Below the pieces are notes generated by a model that saw only the letters and a program-made list of their open reading frames with translations, was not told the DNA's origin and made no database searches. A stretch of DNA of 64,000 nucleotides, from contig NC_133943.1 in NCBI RefSeq assembly GCF_031877795.1, positions 12,517,001-12,581,000 on the forward strand, given 5' to 3'. This DNA is from Strix aluco (lineage: Eukaryota > Chordata > Aves > Strigiformes > Strigidae). A program made the position numbers and the translations under genes. Positions 49,740 through 61,820 of the stretch are shown piece after piece (the first letter of the stretch is position 1; each line of letters begins with the position of its first letter).

Positions 49740-50250
49740 CCTTGAATCCAATGTAATGATTTAGAAACCCCCAAACCCAGTTGAATGTGGGCTTTTGTTC
49801 TCCCCATGAGATAGGCCAGCTCCTTGGATGTGACTGAAACATCCTTTAGGATCAGACACAGCAAGGGAGGAGAGGGAACTGTGAACCACCTTCCCACCAC
49901 CCCAGTCCTGGAGCTGGGCTGGTTCCTGGTGCAGGTTAGAGCAGGTTTGGGGCTGGCAAGCACAGCCCTCAAGAACCCTGCCATCAGCAGGGGCTCCTTC
50001 TAAGGCCGTGCTCCCTGGGAATGCCCCCACTGCCTGGGTCTAGCTGTCACTGAACGACTTCAGGCTCTTTCAGCAGGACAACTCAAATTCAGTGCATCAC
50101 ACGGGTTTTGTGCCACCAGGTGATACTCACAGCTGCTTTGATGTGGCTGCTGCCTGGAATTTCAGTGTTAGCTCTGTACCCTTATTGCTTGTAAGGAGCC
50201 AGCGGCAGGGACCTTTTAGGCTTCTTTGTATGGCATCTCTAGCCACAGAC
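49740..50250. other. spacer between the SLC26A2-like exon and the GPR19-like gene
   Basis: No counterpart of SLC26A2 exon 2 and no other gene is visible here. Confidence 0.5.
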
Positions 50251-50254
50251 AAGT

Positions 50255-50400
50255 CTTCTAGGTGCCGCGCAGGTGCCGCCGGGCTGCCGCCTCCCCTCCC
50301 TCCACCGCCCCCCCGCTCCCCCCCGCCGCCTTCCCCCCGGAACGCCCCGCTCCCGCGACTCTGGCGTGGGCGCTGGGGGGCACGAGTGAGCCGCGAGTGG
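50255..50400. other. isolated GC/CpG-rich block with C-runs
   Basis: About 145 bp of very GC-rich sequence with several runs of six or more C on the plus strand, giving quadruplex-type G-runs on the minus strand. It lies about 0.2 kb past the 3' end of the GPR19-like gene. Function unknown. It may be a small orphan CpG island. Confidence 0.5.
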
Positions 50401-50481
50401 CAAGGTTCTGCTCGTGATTCAGGGAGAGAGTTCCAAAAAGCAGGATGTAACTGAGAGACTGCACACATCAAAATCAAAGCA

Positions 50482-50487
50482 TTTAAT
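50482..50487 (-). terminator. polyadenylation signal candidate of the GPR19-like gene (ATTAAA, minus strand)
   Basis: Plus-strand TTTAAT reads ATTAAA on the minus strand, about 125 bp after the stop codon of the GPCR. It would give a short 3'UTR. Confidence 0.45.
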
Positions 50488-50609
50488 AAAGTAAAACATC
50501 TTTTCCCTAAAAACTATGCTAACACTATGGAAACATGAATTGGATGAAAACAGGGGGGAAACTACTGGTTCTGGGGGTGCAGGGTAAATTTTTAAAGCAA
50601 TGAAACCAG

Positions 50610-51839
50610 CTAGACTAAATTATCTGGAGGGTCGGACTCAGCAGCCCAGGCAATCTTCTTCTTCCTTTCTTGTCTGTAGAAAGCATCATAGATGGAGTCT
50701 TTGGTGACAGTTTTGGCCGGAGCTGGGATGTCCGCGATGCCAACGTGATTTTTTTTGGCTATCCTGGAACTGGTGGTGATGGTGTAGGCGTTCCTTCTGT
50801 AGTATTTCATGGCGGACATGCAACAAACTTCTTTCATCCCTCTTCTGAACTTTGCATTATAGATGGAGTAGAGGGCTGGCTTGGCGGCTGAAGAACTGAA
50901 GGAGAGCCAGGTGATGGCCAGGAAAACCAAGGAGGTCTTGCTGTCGGCTGTTTCGTGCAGGTGCCACAGCTGTAGCACGTAGAAAGGGAGCCAGGACAGG
51001 AGAAACGCCGTGCTCACCACTAAGAGCATCTTGATGGTTTTCACCTTTCTTCTTGGGACAATATTGATTGTCCTCCTGACAGTCCCGTCGTTGAAGCCTA
51101 TTCTCCAGATGTACGTGATGAGCCGCTGGTAGAAGAAGATAGTGAGGCTGGCTGGAATCAGAAAGACCACCAGGAGGTGGGTGATACTGTAGGCAGAGCC
51201 TTGCCAAGAACCCGGGGGGAAAAAGGGGCAGTGGTGGTCGCTGCTGGAGCCATAGAAGAAGAAAGCCGGTGCTGCAAATCCCGCGCCCAGGAGCCAAGAG
51301 GCCAGAATCATCTTCTTGGCTTTCTGCTTGGACACTCTGAAGCTCAGGGGGTAGATGATGGTGTAGAAGCGATCAACGCTGATCCAGAGGAGCACGTCTA
51401 CCTGGACTCCAGGGGTGAGGTACTGCACATACCTTACCAGCTTGCAGATGACGTTCCCCAGCATCCACCTGCCGTAGGCCAAGTGGAGCAGCTCGAAGGG
51501 CGCGCTGGCGACGCTGAGGAGAAGGTCTGCGCAGGCCATGGATGCAACAAAGTAGTCGGTGGTGGATTGTGTCCTCCTGCTGCGGTGGATCACTAAGCAC
51601 AGGAGGGAGTTTCCAAAGATGGAAACCAGCCACAGCACTGCCCAAACCATGCCGGCTGCTGCAATTTCCCCCGGCCTCAGGTCATACTGCAATGCAGTGT
51701 GGTTCCTGCTTGAGCTGGGTGCCATGGGGGACCCCGTCTCCTCGTAGGCAGCAGGAGGGATGGAGGTTTCGGGGTGGCTCCTGTTCTGCAGCAGGAGCAG
51801 TAAGGAAGGGAGAAGAAAAGGATGGCTGCTGTTACCCAT
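50610..51839 (-). CDS. GPR19-like orphan class A G-protein-coupled receptor, intronless CDS, 409 aa
   Basis: An intact seven-helix receptor. The first ATG is at 51839 (MGNSSHPF). The open frame begins seven codons earlier only at a GTG, and an in-frame TGA precedes that. A minus-strand acceptor (ctctttctgcag) lies 38 nt before the ATG, so a noncoding 5' exon is likely. Class A marks: N77 in GNSLLC (TM1), D105 in ACADLL (TM2), C132 and C204 as the conserved disulfide, D156-R157-F158 in place of DRY, W182 (TM4), P229 (TM5), SWLP 282-285 (TM6) and KPALY 320-324 in place of NPxxY. N-glycosylation sites are N3, N19 and N46. The HRSRRTQSTT, VQYLTPGVQ and NAYTITTSSR motifs and the C-terminal KDSIYDAF match human GPR19 as I remember it (near two-thirds identity). 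GPR19 has the same KPxLY and an intronless CDS. The site beside SLC26A2 is not the GPR19 site I know (near CREBL2/CDKN1B), so this is probably a GPR19 paralogue. Confidence 0.9.
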   Translation of the reverse strand: MGNSSHPFLLPSLLLLLQNRSHPETSIPPAAYEETGSPMAPSSSRNHTALQYDLRPGEIAAAGMVWAVLWLVSIFGNSLLCLVIHRSRRTQSTTDYFVASMACADLLLSVASAPFELLHLAYGRWMLGNVICKLVRYVQYLTPGVQVDVLLWISVDRFYTIIYPLSFRVSKQKAKKMILASWLLGAGFAAPAFFFYGSSSDHHCPFFPPGSWQGSAYSITHLLVVFLIPASLTIFFYQRLITYIWRIGFNDGTVRRTINIVPRRKVKTIKMLLVVSTAFLLSWLPFYVLQLWHLHETADSKTSLVFLAITWLSFSSSAAKPALYSIYNAKFRRGMKEVCCMSAMKYYRRNAYTITTSSRIAKKNHVGIADIPAPAKTVTKDSIYDAFYRQERKKKIAWAAESDPPDNLV

Positions 51840-53124
51840 GCTGTGGGCAACTGTGGCCACGTCTTTTGCTCAGGCTGCAGAAAGAGGGAAGAGAAAAGGT
51901 TGTATGATTTAGCAAGCATGTTTGAAAAGCCTACTGTAACCATTGAAAGATAATTTCCGGTGGTGGACGCGCTGCTTCAAGCAGCAGATTTGAGAGAAAT
52001 GGTCCGCAATTTATGGAGAAACTGTCTGCTACAGCAGAGGCCATGAAGTTTCATGCAGGCCTTTCTGAACGGCCTGGCTAGTTTGGGACAGGCCTTTCTG
52101 TCCTCTGAAAGAGAAATGTGCCTTTCAGAGCCAGAGGCCGAGGGGCAGTTTCACCAGTGTCACCGGAGTGTCCTGCAATGGGAGTGAGCGGCGTCTGCCC
52201 CGCTGAGCCCAGGCATGAGCTGTACTGCCCCGTGCCCGTGGCAGAAACCCAGAGCAGCAGTGAGTGTCCCTGCTCCCTCGGCTTGACCAAAATCCCTCAG
52301 GTAGATGAGAGACAACGGAGCTGTTTCTTCTTCCGAGGGGGGGGATGGGAAGAAACGTTTTCCAGCATAATCCCATCTTCCTGGGGAAGGCTGCCAGCAG
52401 CCAAACCCTGCTCCCACCCCAAGGGCTTAGTGACACTGTTCTGGGGGTAGTACAGAGCTGCGCTTACCCAGTAGCATCCAACCCTTGTGGAACACTGGTG
52501 TTCCTGTCCCTAAGGTCCCTGAGCCTTTCTGTTTCTGGGTGTTATTTGGGAAGGTAAGTGGGGTCTGGATTGGAAGGCAAAGGAAGGATCAGCGCAGCGG
52601 AAGGCCTGGCACCAAGCTGGGTGGGCGCTGCTCCCTGTGAAGCCTCCTCAGCCCTTCCAGAGTGGGCAAAGTTTCATCAGGAGCGGGACGCTGTCTCTCC
52701 TAAAGAGCCTGTCCTGAGCATCCATGCTGTCCCCACACATCCTGGCCTCATTATCTCCCTGCCCCACCCACGGTAGCATTTCCCTCTGCCGCCCTGAGAA
52801 CAAGGTGGCACGACAACCTCCCCCCAAGCCCTGCAGAAGACGTTTTAATCGAGGGCAGAGTTTGGGTTGAGAAGGAAATGTCTGGGGGAGGAGGGCCGTG
52901 TGCTCAGGCAGCTGAGCTGGGGGGCGGATTTCCAGCAGCAGAGCCTCGGCTGAACGGTCCCCAGATGAGACTGCCGTTGGCTGCTGAGGATCTCTGGGCT
53001 CTGGAGAAATCCCGGGCAGAGGGTGGATGTCCTTACCTGGGTCAGGGGCTTGCCAAGCAGCAAGCGTGACTCTTCGCAGTTGAGCACGTCCTCGCCCAAG
53101 CTGAAGACCCTGCAGGTCTGTGGC

Positions 53125-53197
53125 TGAGCCAAGGGGCAACTGAAGGGTTGCCCCAGCAACTGAGCCGAAGGGCAACTGAAGGGTTGTCCCAGCAACT
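53125..53197. repeat. 36-bp tandem duplication
   Basis: Two adjacent copies of a 36-bp unit (GAGCCRAGGGGCAACTGAAG-type, ending CCCAGCAACT) differing at a few bases. A local duplication in non-coding DNA. Confidence 0.8.
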
Positions 53198-56074
53198 GAC
53201 CCCAACACCCAGCACGGAACCTCTGCCCATAGCTGGCCTATGGGGAGGTCCTTGCCCAGCTCTGCCCAGGGACCCGGTCACCTTGTCTAGACCTCGGGAT
53301 GTGCCAGCTTTCTGAGCTCAGCAGTCCTCTCCTGGCATGAGCTGCGGCTTTGCAGGGGTGCGGGGGGGTGACACATGAGCCTGATCCCTGTTCTTTTTCA
53401 GTGCCATGGCTCCCCTCACAGTGCCCCCCTTTCTCCTTTTCCTTGCAAGTAGGTCCCCTTCTTGGCTTGCCAGAGCCTTGCCGTCCTTCCCCCGCCTTCC
53501 CATCCCCTGGGCAGACATGGCCTGGCCTGGGCACTGATAACACAGAGCCTCCACGGCTCTGAGGCCGCGTACTGGACGTCACCAAATGGGTGAGCACGAG
53601 GCAAAGAGCGAGCTTGGCACTGGCTTTCTTGAGATGTGGGCTCTGTCGGCTGCCAAAGAGCTCCCTGTGACAGAGGGACAGTGCTTGAACTTGGGCGCCC
53701 TCAGGGTTTCCCTCTCTGAAGCAGGGCAGAGCGTTCACCCAAGGTGGACTCTCTTTGCTGACGACACCAGCACCCCCAGTGCTGACACAATCTACAATCC
53801 GTCTGCTTTTTAGACGCAATTTTTCCCCTTCCCAGCAGGACCAAAGGCCTGGGCAGTCCTGCTGGGTTGTTCTCTCCTTGCGCTGGCAGAGAAACAGCAG
53901 CAGGAGCCGGCTCCACCTGCAGCCACAGCTCCCTGCCAGCTTGCCTCCCCCGGGACGCCTCTTTGGGACCTGTTCCAAGAGGCCCCCGTGGAGGATGCCG
54001 TCCGGCCAGCGTGGGACTGTGGAGCTGGTTTTGCTGCTCCTCTCTGGGGAAAAGCACTGGTTGGTGCAGGTGCCCCAGCCATACCTCAGCAGGAGGGGCT
54101 GCGGCCAGGAGACACAGGGAATTGCCGAGGGGAGGAGTCCCTGGGTGCCTGGAAGAGCCGTGTCCCCTTTTGGGGAGCAGGTCTTGTCCCAGGGGGTGCC
54201 CAGCCCTGGCTGCTCGGTGGGGGCACCAGGCTGGCTGGAGAAGCAGCTGGAGAGGAGGCAGGGAGGGCAAGGCCAAGGGCAGGACTTTGCTGCGGCGCTT
54301 GGGGCCACGAGGCCTCTGGAGAGGGGCAAGAGCAAAGATGCGAAGGCGTGGAGCGCTGCCCTGATGCTGACCCTCCCTGAGCGGTGGGAATTTTACCCCT
54401 CCTTTCAGCATCCAGGCAGCATCCCCCTGTCTCTGCTTCTGCATCCCAGGCATTAGTCCTTGCTCTGAGCTATGAGGCCCTGCATTATTGCCAAGTACCT
54501 GAATAACTTTTCTTCCGTGAACTCCATCTGTAAAAACACCTTCCAAATTGCATATTTACTATGTGACTGTTATCCTGGCCTCGTCTAAGAAATGTGACAC
54601 CGAAAGTACCCTGCTGAAAGGAACTCTGACAGCCAGTTGGGAGCCCAGGGACAGAGACTTGTGCATGAAAAAGGAATAGTACTGGCTCTGGTCAGGAAAA
54701 TGGCTTCTTGTCACCAAAAGTCTTATTTCAAATGGATTAAAGAGCATGGTATGCCCAGCTGCTTGCAGGTCCTTGGAGCAAGGTGGTAAGTGTCAGACGA
54801 AGCTAAATTGACTGAACAGGCCAGTACAAGCCTTGCAGAGCTGGATGGACAGGTGTGCCCAGCGTGCCCTGGGTACAGGTGCAAGTGGGGCACAGCTCTC
54901 AGGAGCTGCAGCACCTCTCTCCAAGGGTCCTTGCCGGCCATTGCAGCATGAGGCAAGTCCCCAGGGAGGTTGCATCAGCCATGGAGCAATGAGTAATGGC
55001 GCATTTTGTGTCTGAACAGCAAGTCAGTAGAGAAGAAAAGTCTTGTTACCTGCAAGGATTATGACCTTCCTTCCCCTTTGGAATAGTATTGCCATAATTT
55101 TCTTTATAAGACTGTTTATGGGGAAAATTAAATTGTTTTAGTTAGACTTTAGATGCATTTATAATCTCAGTGGGGTCATAAAGCCACAGCAGAAAATAAA
55201 ACCAGTGCTGATAATTCCTGGGCACAGCCTGGCACAAGATAGTGCAGATGAGATTACTGTCAGAGTGGCTGTTCCCACAACCCTCTGCCATGGGAAATGT
55301 CTGTTTATGTGAGCAGTTTCTGCTCAGAGCTGGGAGAGCTGTGAAAATGCCAAAGAGATTCCTGGCAGTTTTTCTGTGATGCCTTCCTTTGGAAAGGAGA
55401 ACTGAGGTGGCAACCTTCCCTCTCCTCTTCAGCCCAGAGCAACTGGGATCTTGCTGGCAGTCCTTGCACAGGCTGCTTGCCCAGGTCTCCCAGCCCATCG
55501 GCTCCAGCATCACCTTCCAGCCCACAAGTCAAACATCCCAGTGACCCAGCGTTCCTCTGTTCCCCACAGATCACCAAGGTAACTCAAGGATAATTGCTAT
55601 TTTTATATCAATTCCTACGAAGAGGCCCTGGGTTGTAAATGACACAGAGGAGAGATGAGGAAGGACAAATGAGATGGTCCAAGGTCAGTTTATAATCAGT
55701 GTCATGGGAGATCAGGCTGGCCTCTCACCACCCATCTCCCGCTGGATGCAGATGTGAGCAGGAAAGGACCACAACTGGGGGCCAGTTCTCTGGTGAGGGC
55801 ACAGGGCACTTGTCTGTCCCCAGCACTCGACTGCAACAGCCCAAGTCCCCTATTTGCTGGAGGGTCTCACCATCTCAGCTGGGGGCTGACCCACTGCATC
55901 TCCCACTCGAGAGGACCTGCTGCCCTGTCCTGCTGCCGACAGGCTGCACCCCAGGGCATCTGGCATGCCTGTCCCCTAAAGCTTCTCCAGGGGCCAAGGA
56001 AATGCCATGCAGCTGAAAGCTAACGTTATCCCTCCTGGTAAGCAGGCTCCCCTGTTATTCTCCTTCTCTCTCTA

Positions 56075-56092
56075 CCCCCCCCCCCCCCCCCC
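56075..56092. repeat. poly-C run of 18
   Basis: Eighteen consecutive C after a CT-rich tract. Length-unstable and prone to sequencing error. Confidence 0.95.
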
Positions 56093-57600
56093 TTGCTGTG
56101 GATCTATAAATACTCCAGGAGTGTGATAAATAGAGGATTGCTGCTAAGGCTTTGTCAGCTGCAGTTGGAGCTGACTGTGCAGCTGTTAATTATGCCTCAG
56201 CAGCAGCTGGACAGGTTTAAATCCTTTTGATGCTTTGAAATGCTCCCTCTGGGGAAGTTCAAGGAATAAAGGTTGTCGTGGCTGATGGGTGTTTGCTTCC
56301 CCTTTTAGAAAGCATACAAGACACTGATTGCTGCATGGAGGGCTGTTCTCCTTGCTCTTGTTGCCTGTTCCTGGAAACACACACTGTATAATGGCAAGAA
56401 GTTGCTTCTGCAGATCTGTAACTGCAATAAAGCAGTTAGTGTGCTGCCAGCACGTGCATAGAATTTACCTATGTAAGCTTTCCCTAGCAGACAAAACTGA
56501 GTTGGAAAGAGAAAGCAGTGACCTGCAGGTGATGGCACTGGATTTTCTGGGAAACAAATAAAGGTTAGGGCCAGCATTAATGTTTCACTGCAGATAGCCT
56601 GGTGACAAAGGAATCAACGGACAGTGGCTTGGGCTAACATAGGCCAGCTGCAGGTGAAAAGCTCCAGAGGGGTTCAGCACAGTCCACAGTTCAGTGGGTG
56701 CCTTGTGTAGAGGTATCGTCATGGATGATGGATGATGCCCTGGCAATATGAAAGAAAAATCCCAGCTGCAAACGTCAGATGGTGATTGTGAGCAAGTGTC
56801 TCCAAAACTGTTTGCAGAGCTGGGGTGGAGCCGGCCCTGGAGCCACAGGGCTTGGGCCTAGGCAGCCTCTCAAGCTGTGTGCTCAAGGGAGAGATGGGGA
56901 GAGATAGGAGGACAGGTCTTCCTCGGTCCTGGCTGTTGCACCAGCTGTGCCAAGTTTTTATTACATGCACCAAGTTTACTACTAACCTGAGCTCCACACA
57001 TCTGCTTCAGAAGTGCTTTCCACACTTAGTCTCCTCTTAAAAGGTTGCTCTGAGGCAGTGTAAAGCACTGTAAAGTCCTTGTCATAAACAGGAGTCTGCT
57101 TTCACAGGTATTTCCTCCTGGACATAGTCTTCTTCCAACTACAATGACTGCAGGCCAAAGTCTGGGTGTGATTTCTGTTGTGCAATTAAATAAATGATGT
57201 TCCTGGCAAAGGACACTGCCTTCGGCAGGCTGGCAGTGTGCACAGGTGTGGATACCCAGGCACACCAGCCCGGATGCACGCTCATGCACGTGCACTGACA
57301 TGCCCAACCTTCTAGATGTTCACCCAGGCACAACGCTGCTGCACCATTTCCAAGCCCCAGCTCTCCGCCTCAGGTTCCCTGTGCAGAGCTTTCAGCATGA
57401 CAGGGCTGTGATAATTTGCCAGCAAAGCCTGGGATCTTTTCCTGCTACAGTCACATGGAAAAGAGCCTCCAATCCCCACATCTCCAAGACCCTCCATGAC
57501 GTTTGGACCCTGCTATGAAAGCTGCACAGGTGGTGCAGCCTGAAGGCGAGAGCCTGGGCAGCAGGGACAGGACCACAGCACACTGTTCCCTGCTCCATCC

Positions 57601-57690
57601 TTGGCAAGTCACTGAGCATCCAAACCCTCTTTGCTTAGGTTCCTTCCCTCCCTCCACCTGCTCTAAAATGGAAGCGATAAGATTCACATC
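57601..57690 (+). repeat. MIR-like ancient SINE fragment
   Basis: The order 'ttggcaagtcactgagc ... aggttccttcc ... aaaatggaagcgataagatt' follows the MIR consensus (cttgggcaagtcacttaacc ... cagtttcctcatctgtaaaatggggataat). Confidence 0.55.
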
Positions 57691-60496
57691 CCCAAAGGGA
57701 CCTGCCAGGGCTAAATCAGACAGCTTTGCAAGCAACATTTTTGGTAGGATTTGGTAGGATTTCCAGATTTTCCAGAAACAGCAGACACAGAAGCTTTTGA
57801 GATGCAAAATCCCCCATATTACTTGTCTGGGAATGTGCTCAATTTGTTTTTTCCACAATGAATCTAAGAGATAGGACTTTTCTCGGTGATGTTCTTGTGA
57901 AAACAAGACGTTTTGTCGGGGTTTTTTTAACGATATGGCTCAGTATCCTCTGCATAATGAGTCACCCAGCACCCCTGGGAGCCCTGGAGAAGCAGCCAGG
58001 CTCCCAGAAATCCTCTTCTCCCCTGCTTACAGACAGCGTCTCTCCAAAGGAGAGCAGATTTGCATTAACAGCATGAGTGGCACCTCTTATCTCAGCAGCA
58101 CCTGGAACGATAAGGGCAGTTGCATGAGTAATTAACCATTAATGTCTGAAGAAGCAGAGCAGCTTCCTGAAGAGGTTCAGATAAGTTTCCTTGTGTCTAC
58201 GGGGGGAGCTGGCACTGGCAGCAGGTTCCTGCTTCCCATGTCGTGGCCATGTCTGGCTGGGCAGTGATGCTGAGGCTGTGATGACGTCTGGGGCACGGCC
58301 ACATTCTCAAATTTTAGACACACAATGGAAATTCATCTTCTCAAACCCTGCGGATCAAGACATCTCCAGACATGGAGTTGTTTCTCTAGAGAGCAGTTCA
58401 GAGCCCTTAGCCTTTTCCCGTGGCTATAGAGAGGGTCCAGGGGGACAAGTCTACTGTAGGCTTCCCCAGCGGACGTCTAGAGAGTTCAGTGCAAAAGAGT
58501 CTGGCCACTCTCCTGCAGGCATAATAACAACCTTTGCGTTACACACCCCATGCTAGATGCTTTCCTGAGCACTCAGCAACCAGTTGCCTGGACAAATCAG
58601 CAGCTGATGCATGCAGGTAATTGTAGCTACAAACTGGGAGATGGCCACTTTGGAAAGATAGACATGGGGAAAATAATCTCACGTCACTCAGGCTATGCAG
58701 AAGTAAATGGCAATGGTAGGATCCTGTGGCATGGATAGAGAGAGCAGATGGGAGCTTCATCCCGCCTGAGACAGGTGCTAAAAGCAGAGAGGATAACTCA
58801 TGGCTGGACATGCCATGGATCCCAGCTCATTGCACAGCCCAGGCTGGCCACAGGTAGGCAAAGGGTGTCCTTGTGTATCCCTGAAAGGGAAAGCTGTGCC
58901 ATCACCCCACCACCCGCCCTGCTCCACTGGTGACAGTCACATCCTGGTTCCCATAGGGACCAGTGCCACTCCAAAGGGAGAAGCTGTCAGGTCTAGTGGA
59001 GGGAAGGAAAAGGAGGAAGGACAGAGATGAAACGAGCCGAAGAGGAAAATTACTCTGGGCAAAATTCTTGCAGTGTCCAGGTACTCACACACAGCAGTAG
59101 CTGCTGGTCTCTGTGATCTCCTACAAAATAGTGAAGTCAGCCCAGTGATTGAGAAATCTGTCTGCAATTGCCGTTTTGCTATTGAACTAGCTCTACTCTT
59201 TGCCCTTTTTTCAGCCTTGCCTGGAGATGAATCGGATGGAGTCAATTTGCTCCACTTTGTGTCTGATCATTTTCTGCCTTTTAATCAGAAAGTCCATCAG
59301 GGAGATGAGGCAGATCAAAGCACCTCCATTTTACTCATCACTGCAAGCCCAGGGCCCCTTGCTGCCCAGCCAAGGCTCTTTAGTGACAAATAATGCTGCC
59401 CTCAGTCATTGCCCAGGAAATGAAAATCCGCCCCACTCGCCTGGTGATGTTCCCTCCTAATTACAAGCGGATACTTTGCTTCTTGATGTGCCATTAGTCA
59501 CTTAGAGGCTCACATCTCGCTAGCTCTTAGGAGACCTCACTGGGGAAAACAACTCTGTAGTCCTTCCAGATCCATGCAGGAATGATTCCAGCTAAAAATG
59601 GTTTTGCAGCTTCTTTTAAAAAAGGCAACTCCCTGGGCTGCAGCCTGGCCTGCAAGGACTGCCAAGTGCATGTACTGCTCTCTGTCCTGGCAGGCTGAGC
59701 TGCAGATTGATCTGCTGAAGACCTCGGCTGGGGATACTGCAACACTGTCCCAAAGCGCTGGGGCTGGGTTGGCCTTGGGAGGCATCTTGGTTTGGCAACA
59801 AGCATCTCCCAAGGGCCCAGGTAGATAAGAGAGGTGCATGGTGCAGGTCTACCCAGTCCTGCCCTCTGCCAGCGTGGGCAAACCTGGCACAGAAAACCCC
59901 TCAGGGAAGCTTTTTTGGAGCAGCAGCACTGGTGCCAGCGCATTCATGGTGTCTACACCACCTGTGTGCATACCCTGCCCTGGTTCAAATGTCACCGCTT
60001 CCCCAGGGATTGCTTAGCAAAGAGGAAAGTAGTGTTGCCAGACTGGTGTGGGTTTGTCATGACGGCCATGGACCAGTTCCTGGTTAGACACAGTGTGTTA
60101 GGGGAAGAGTAACCCACTGAGGAAAACCATCAATGTGACAGGAGATTGGGAAAATAAAGGTCAGGGAGAATGAGGGAAGAGCAGAGCTCTGCTGGTCTAG
60201 CACAGCCAGAGCAGGTCCTGAGGAGGGGACACGCACTGGCTGGCCACCAGAGACATGCCAGCTATTAGCTAACGAACTGGCTCAGCTGCTCTGGCTGATT
60301 TGAACAGTCCAAGCAGGGAAGCCTGTGCCAGTGGGACTGAGGAAAGCGAGGAGGGGGCAGAAGGGGAGCAGAGCAGACATGGACACGCACCGCGGCCAGG
60401 AAGTGCTGGGCTCTGCGCTGCCTTCTTGGCAGCTACCATCTGGCTGGCTAATTAGTGCACATTACAATGTCCTTTGAGAGTTTGAAGTACTTGTTA

Positions 60497-60523
60497 GTAA
60501 TAATAATAACAACAATGATAATA
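60497..60523. repeat. (TAA)n/(CAA)n microsatellite
   Basis: Short imperfect trinucleotide array (taataataataacaacaatgataata). Confidence 0.8.
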
Positions 60524-61790
60524 GTCAAGATTAAAAATAATTAAGAAAGCAAACCATTGAGGAGGTTGGATGCTCAGCTGCATGGATAATCAAGGGGACT
60601 CCCCCAGGGTCCTTCCCTGGGGACAAGGCCACTGTTATAAGGTGGTGGTCATGGTCCACCTGGGTGGGACAAGGATTTGGAGAAGTTTCAGAAATGCCAC
60701 CAACCCTTCTATCTCTGATATATTGTTATTGTCTCCTTCTTTTCAGGCTGCTTGCTCAAGAATACCTCAATTTCAATGAAAAGAGAGCAGAGGAGAGTTG
60801 ACAAGCAGACTCCTAACCGTGGGGACCTTATTACTGGGGCTGGAGAAACCAGTGAGCACCTTGGTGCTGGTAGCTCTGCTTGCTCTGAGTGTGGCAATCA
60901 GTAGGTGACAGCTTGCCATGATCTGGGGGGGTGGCAGATGTGTCACACTGGCACAAAGTGGGGGATATTGTAAGAGGTGAATGATGGCCCAAATAATCTG
61001 CAGCTGGTATCAAATCAAGCTGTGGAGGCAAATGATGTTCCACAGAAGGCTTGAGGCAGAGATTGGTGTTGTGAGCCCAGCTAAATGATGGGGTTTCTGT
61101 ATTTTTTAATCTGTCAATAATACAGGTCTCAGAAACTTGGAGAGAAACTCTTTTCCTTGGTGCTGTCATCACTGAAAAAAGGTGAGGAGGATAAATTGTT
61201 TTTCAGTGCATCCCTAACAGGCTGTAATCCTGGTTTCTAGCAGCCATCAGACATGTGGCACAGGGACAGTGAGGGCAAGGTCTCAGCTCAGGCAGGCAGG
61301 AGGTGGCATGGAATTATCATGATGGGCAAAACAGGAGCAGAAAGAGCTTTGTGTTCCCCTGTTTGGCAGTAAGGAAAACCTCTGAGATTCCTGGCCTTCA
61401 GGAAAGTAGCAAAAGGCTCAAAGCAGGGCAGGAAGATGGTAGGGATAAATAGAAAGATAGGGAGAGGAACTGGAATGAACTTAACTTGCTTGATCTAAAA
61501 AAAGCTTGAGATGTGGAGGAGGTGAGTTTAGAGCATGAGCGTTAAGCTGGACTCTGGTTCTAGCTGCACTGGAGCAGGTCCATTCATCTGCTGCCCTTGG
61601 TCTCTGTGGCAAAATCCTGCAGTTTTGTCAGGTCTTGCAGTTTTGGGGCTCTTTGGTGGGTGCCTGAACAGCCCTGGCTCCTGGGAATCGCTAAAGTCTG
61701 TTAAGGTAGCTGTTGCATCTTTAAAAAAATGTATATAGCCCACATAGCTACAGAAAAGGTTGAAAAAAGATAGTTCAACAAGAAGAAAAT

Positions 61791-61820
61791 CTTTCTTTCC
61801 TTTTCTTTCTTTCTTTCTTC
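61791..61820. repeat. (CTTT)n microsatellite
   Basis: About seven imperfect CTTT/CCTTTT units in a 30-bp pyrimidine tract. Confidence 0.85.

Noticed and set aside
51840-51860. GPR19-like frame extended seven codons upstream, beginning at position 51860
   Set aside because: The codon there is GTG, not ATG, and an in-frame TGA precedes it. The first ATG is at 51839.
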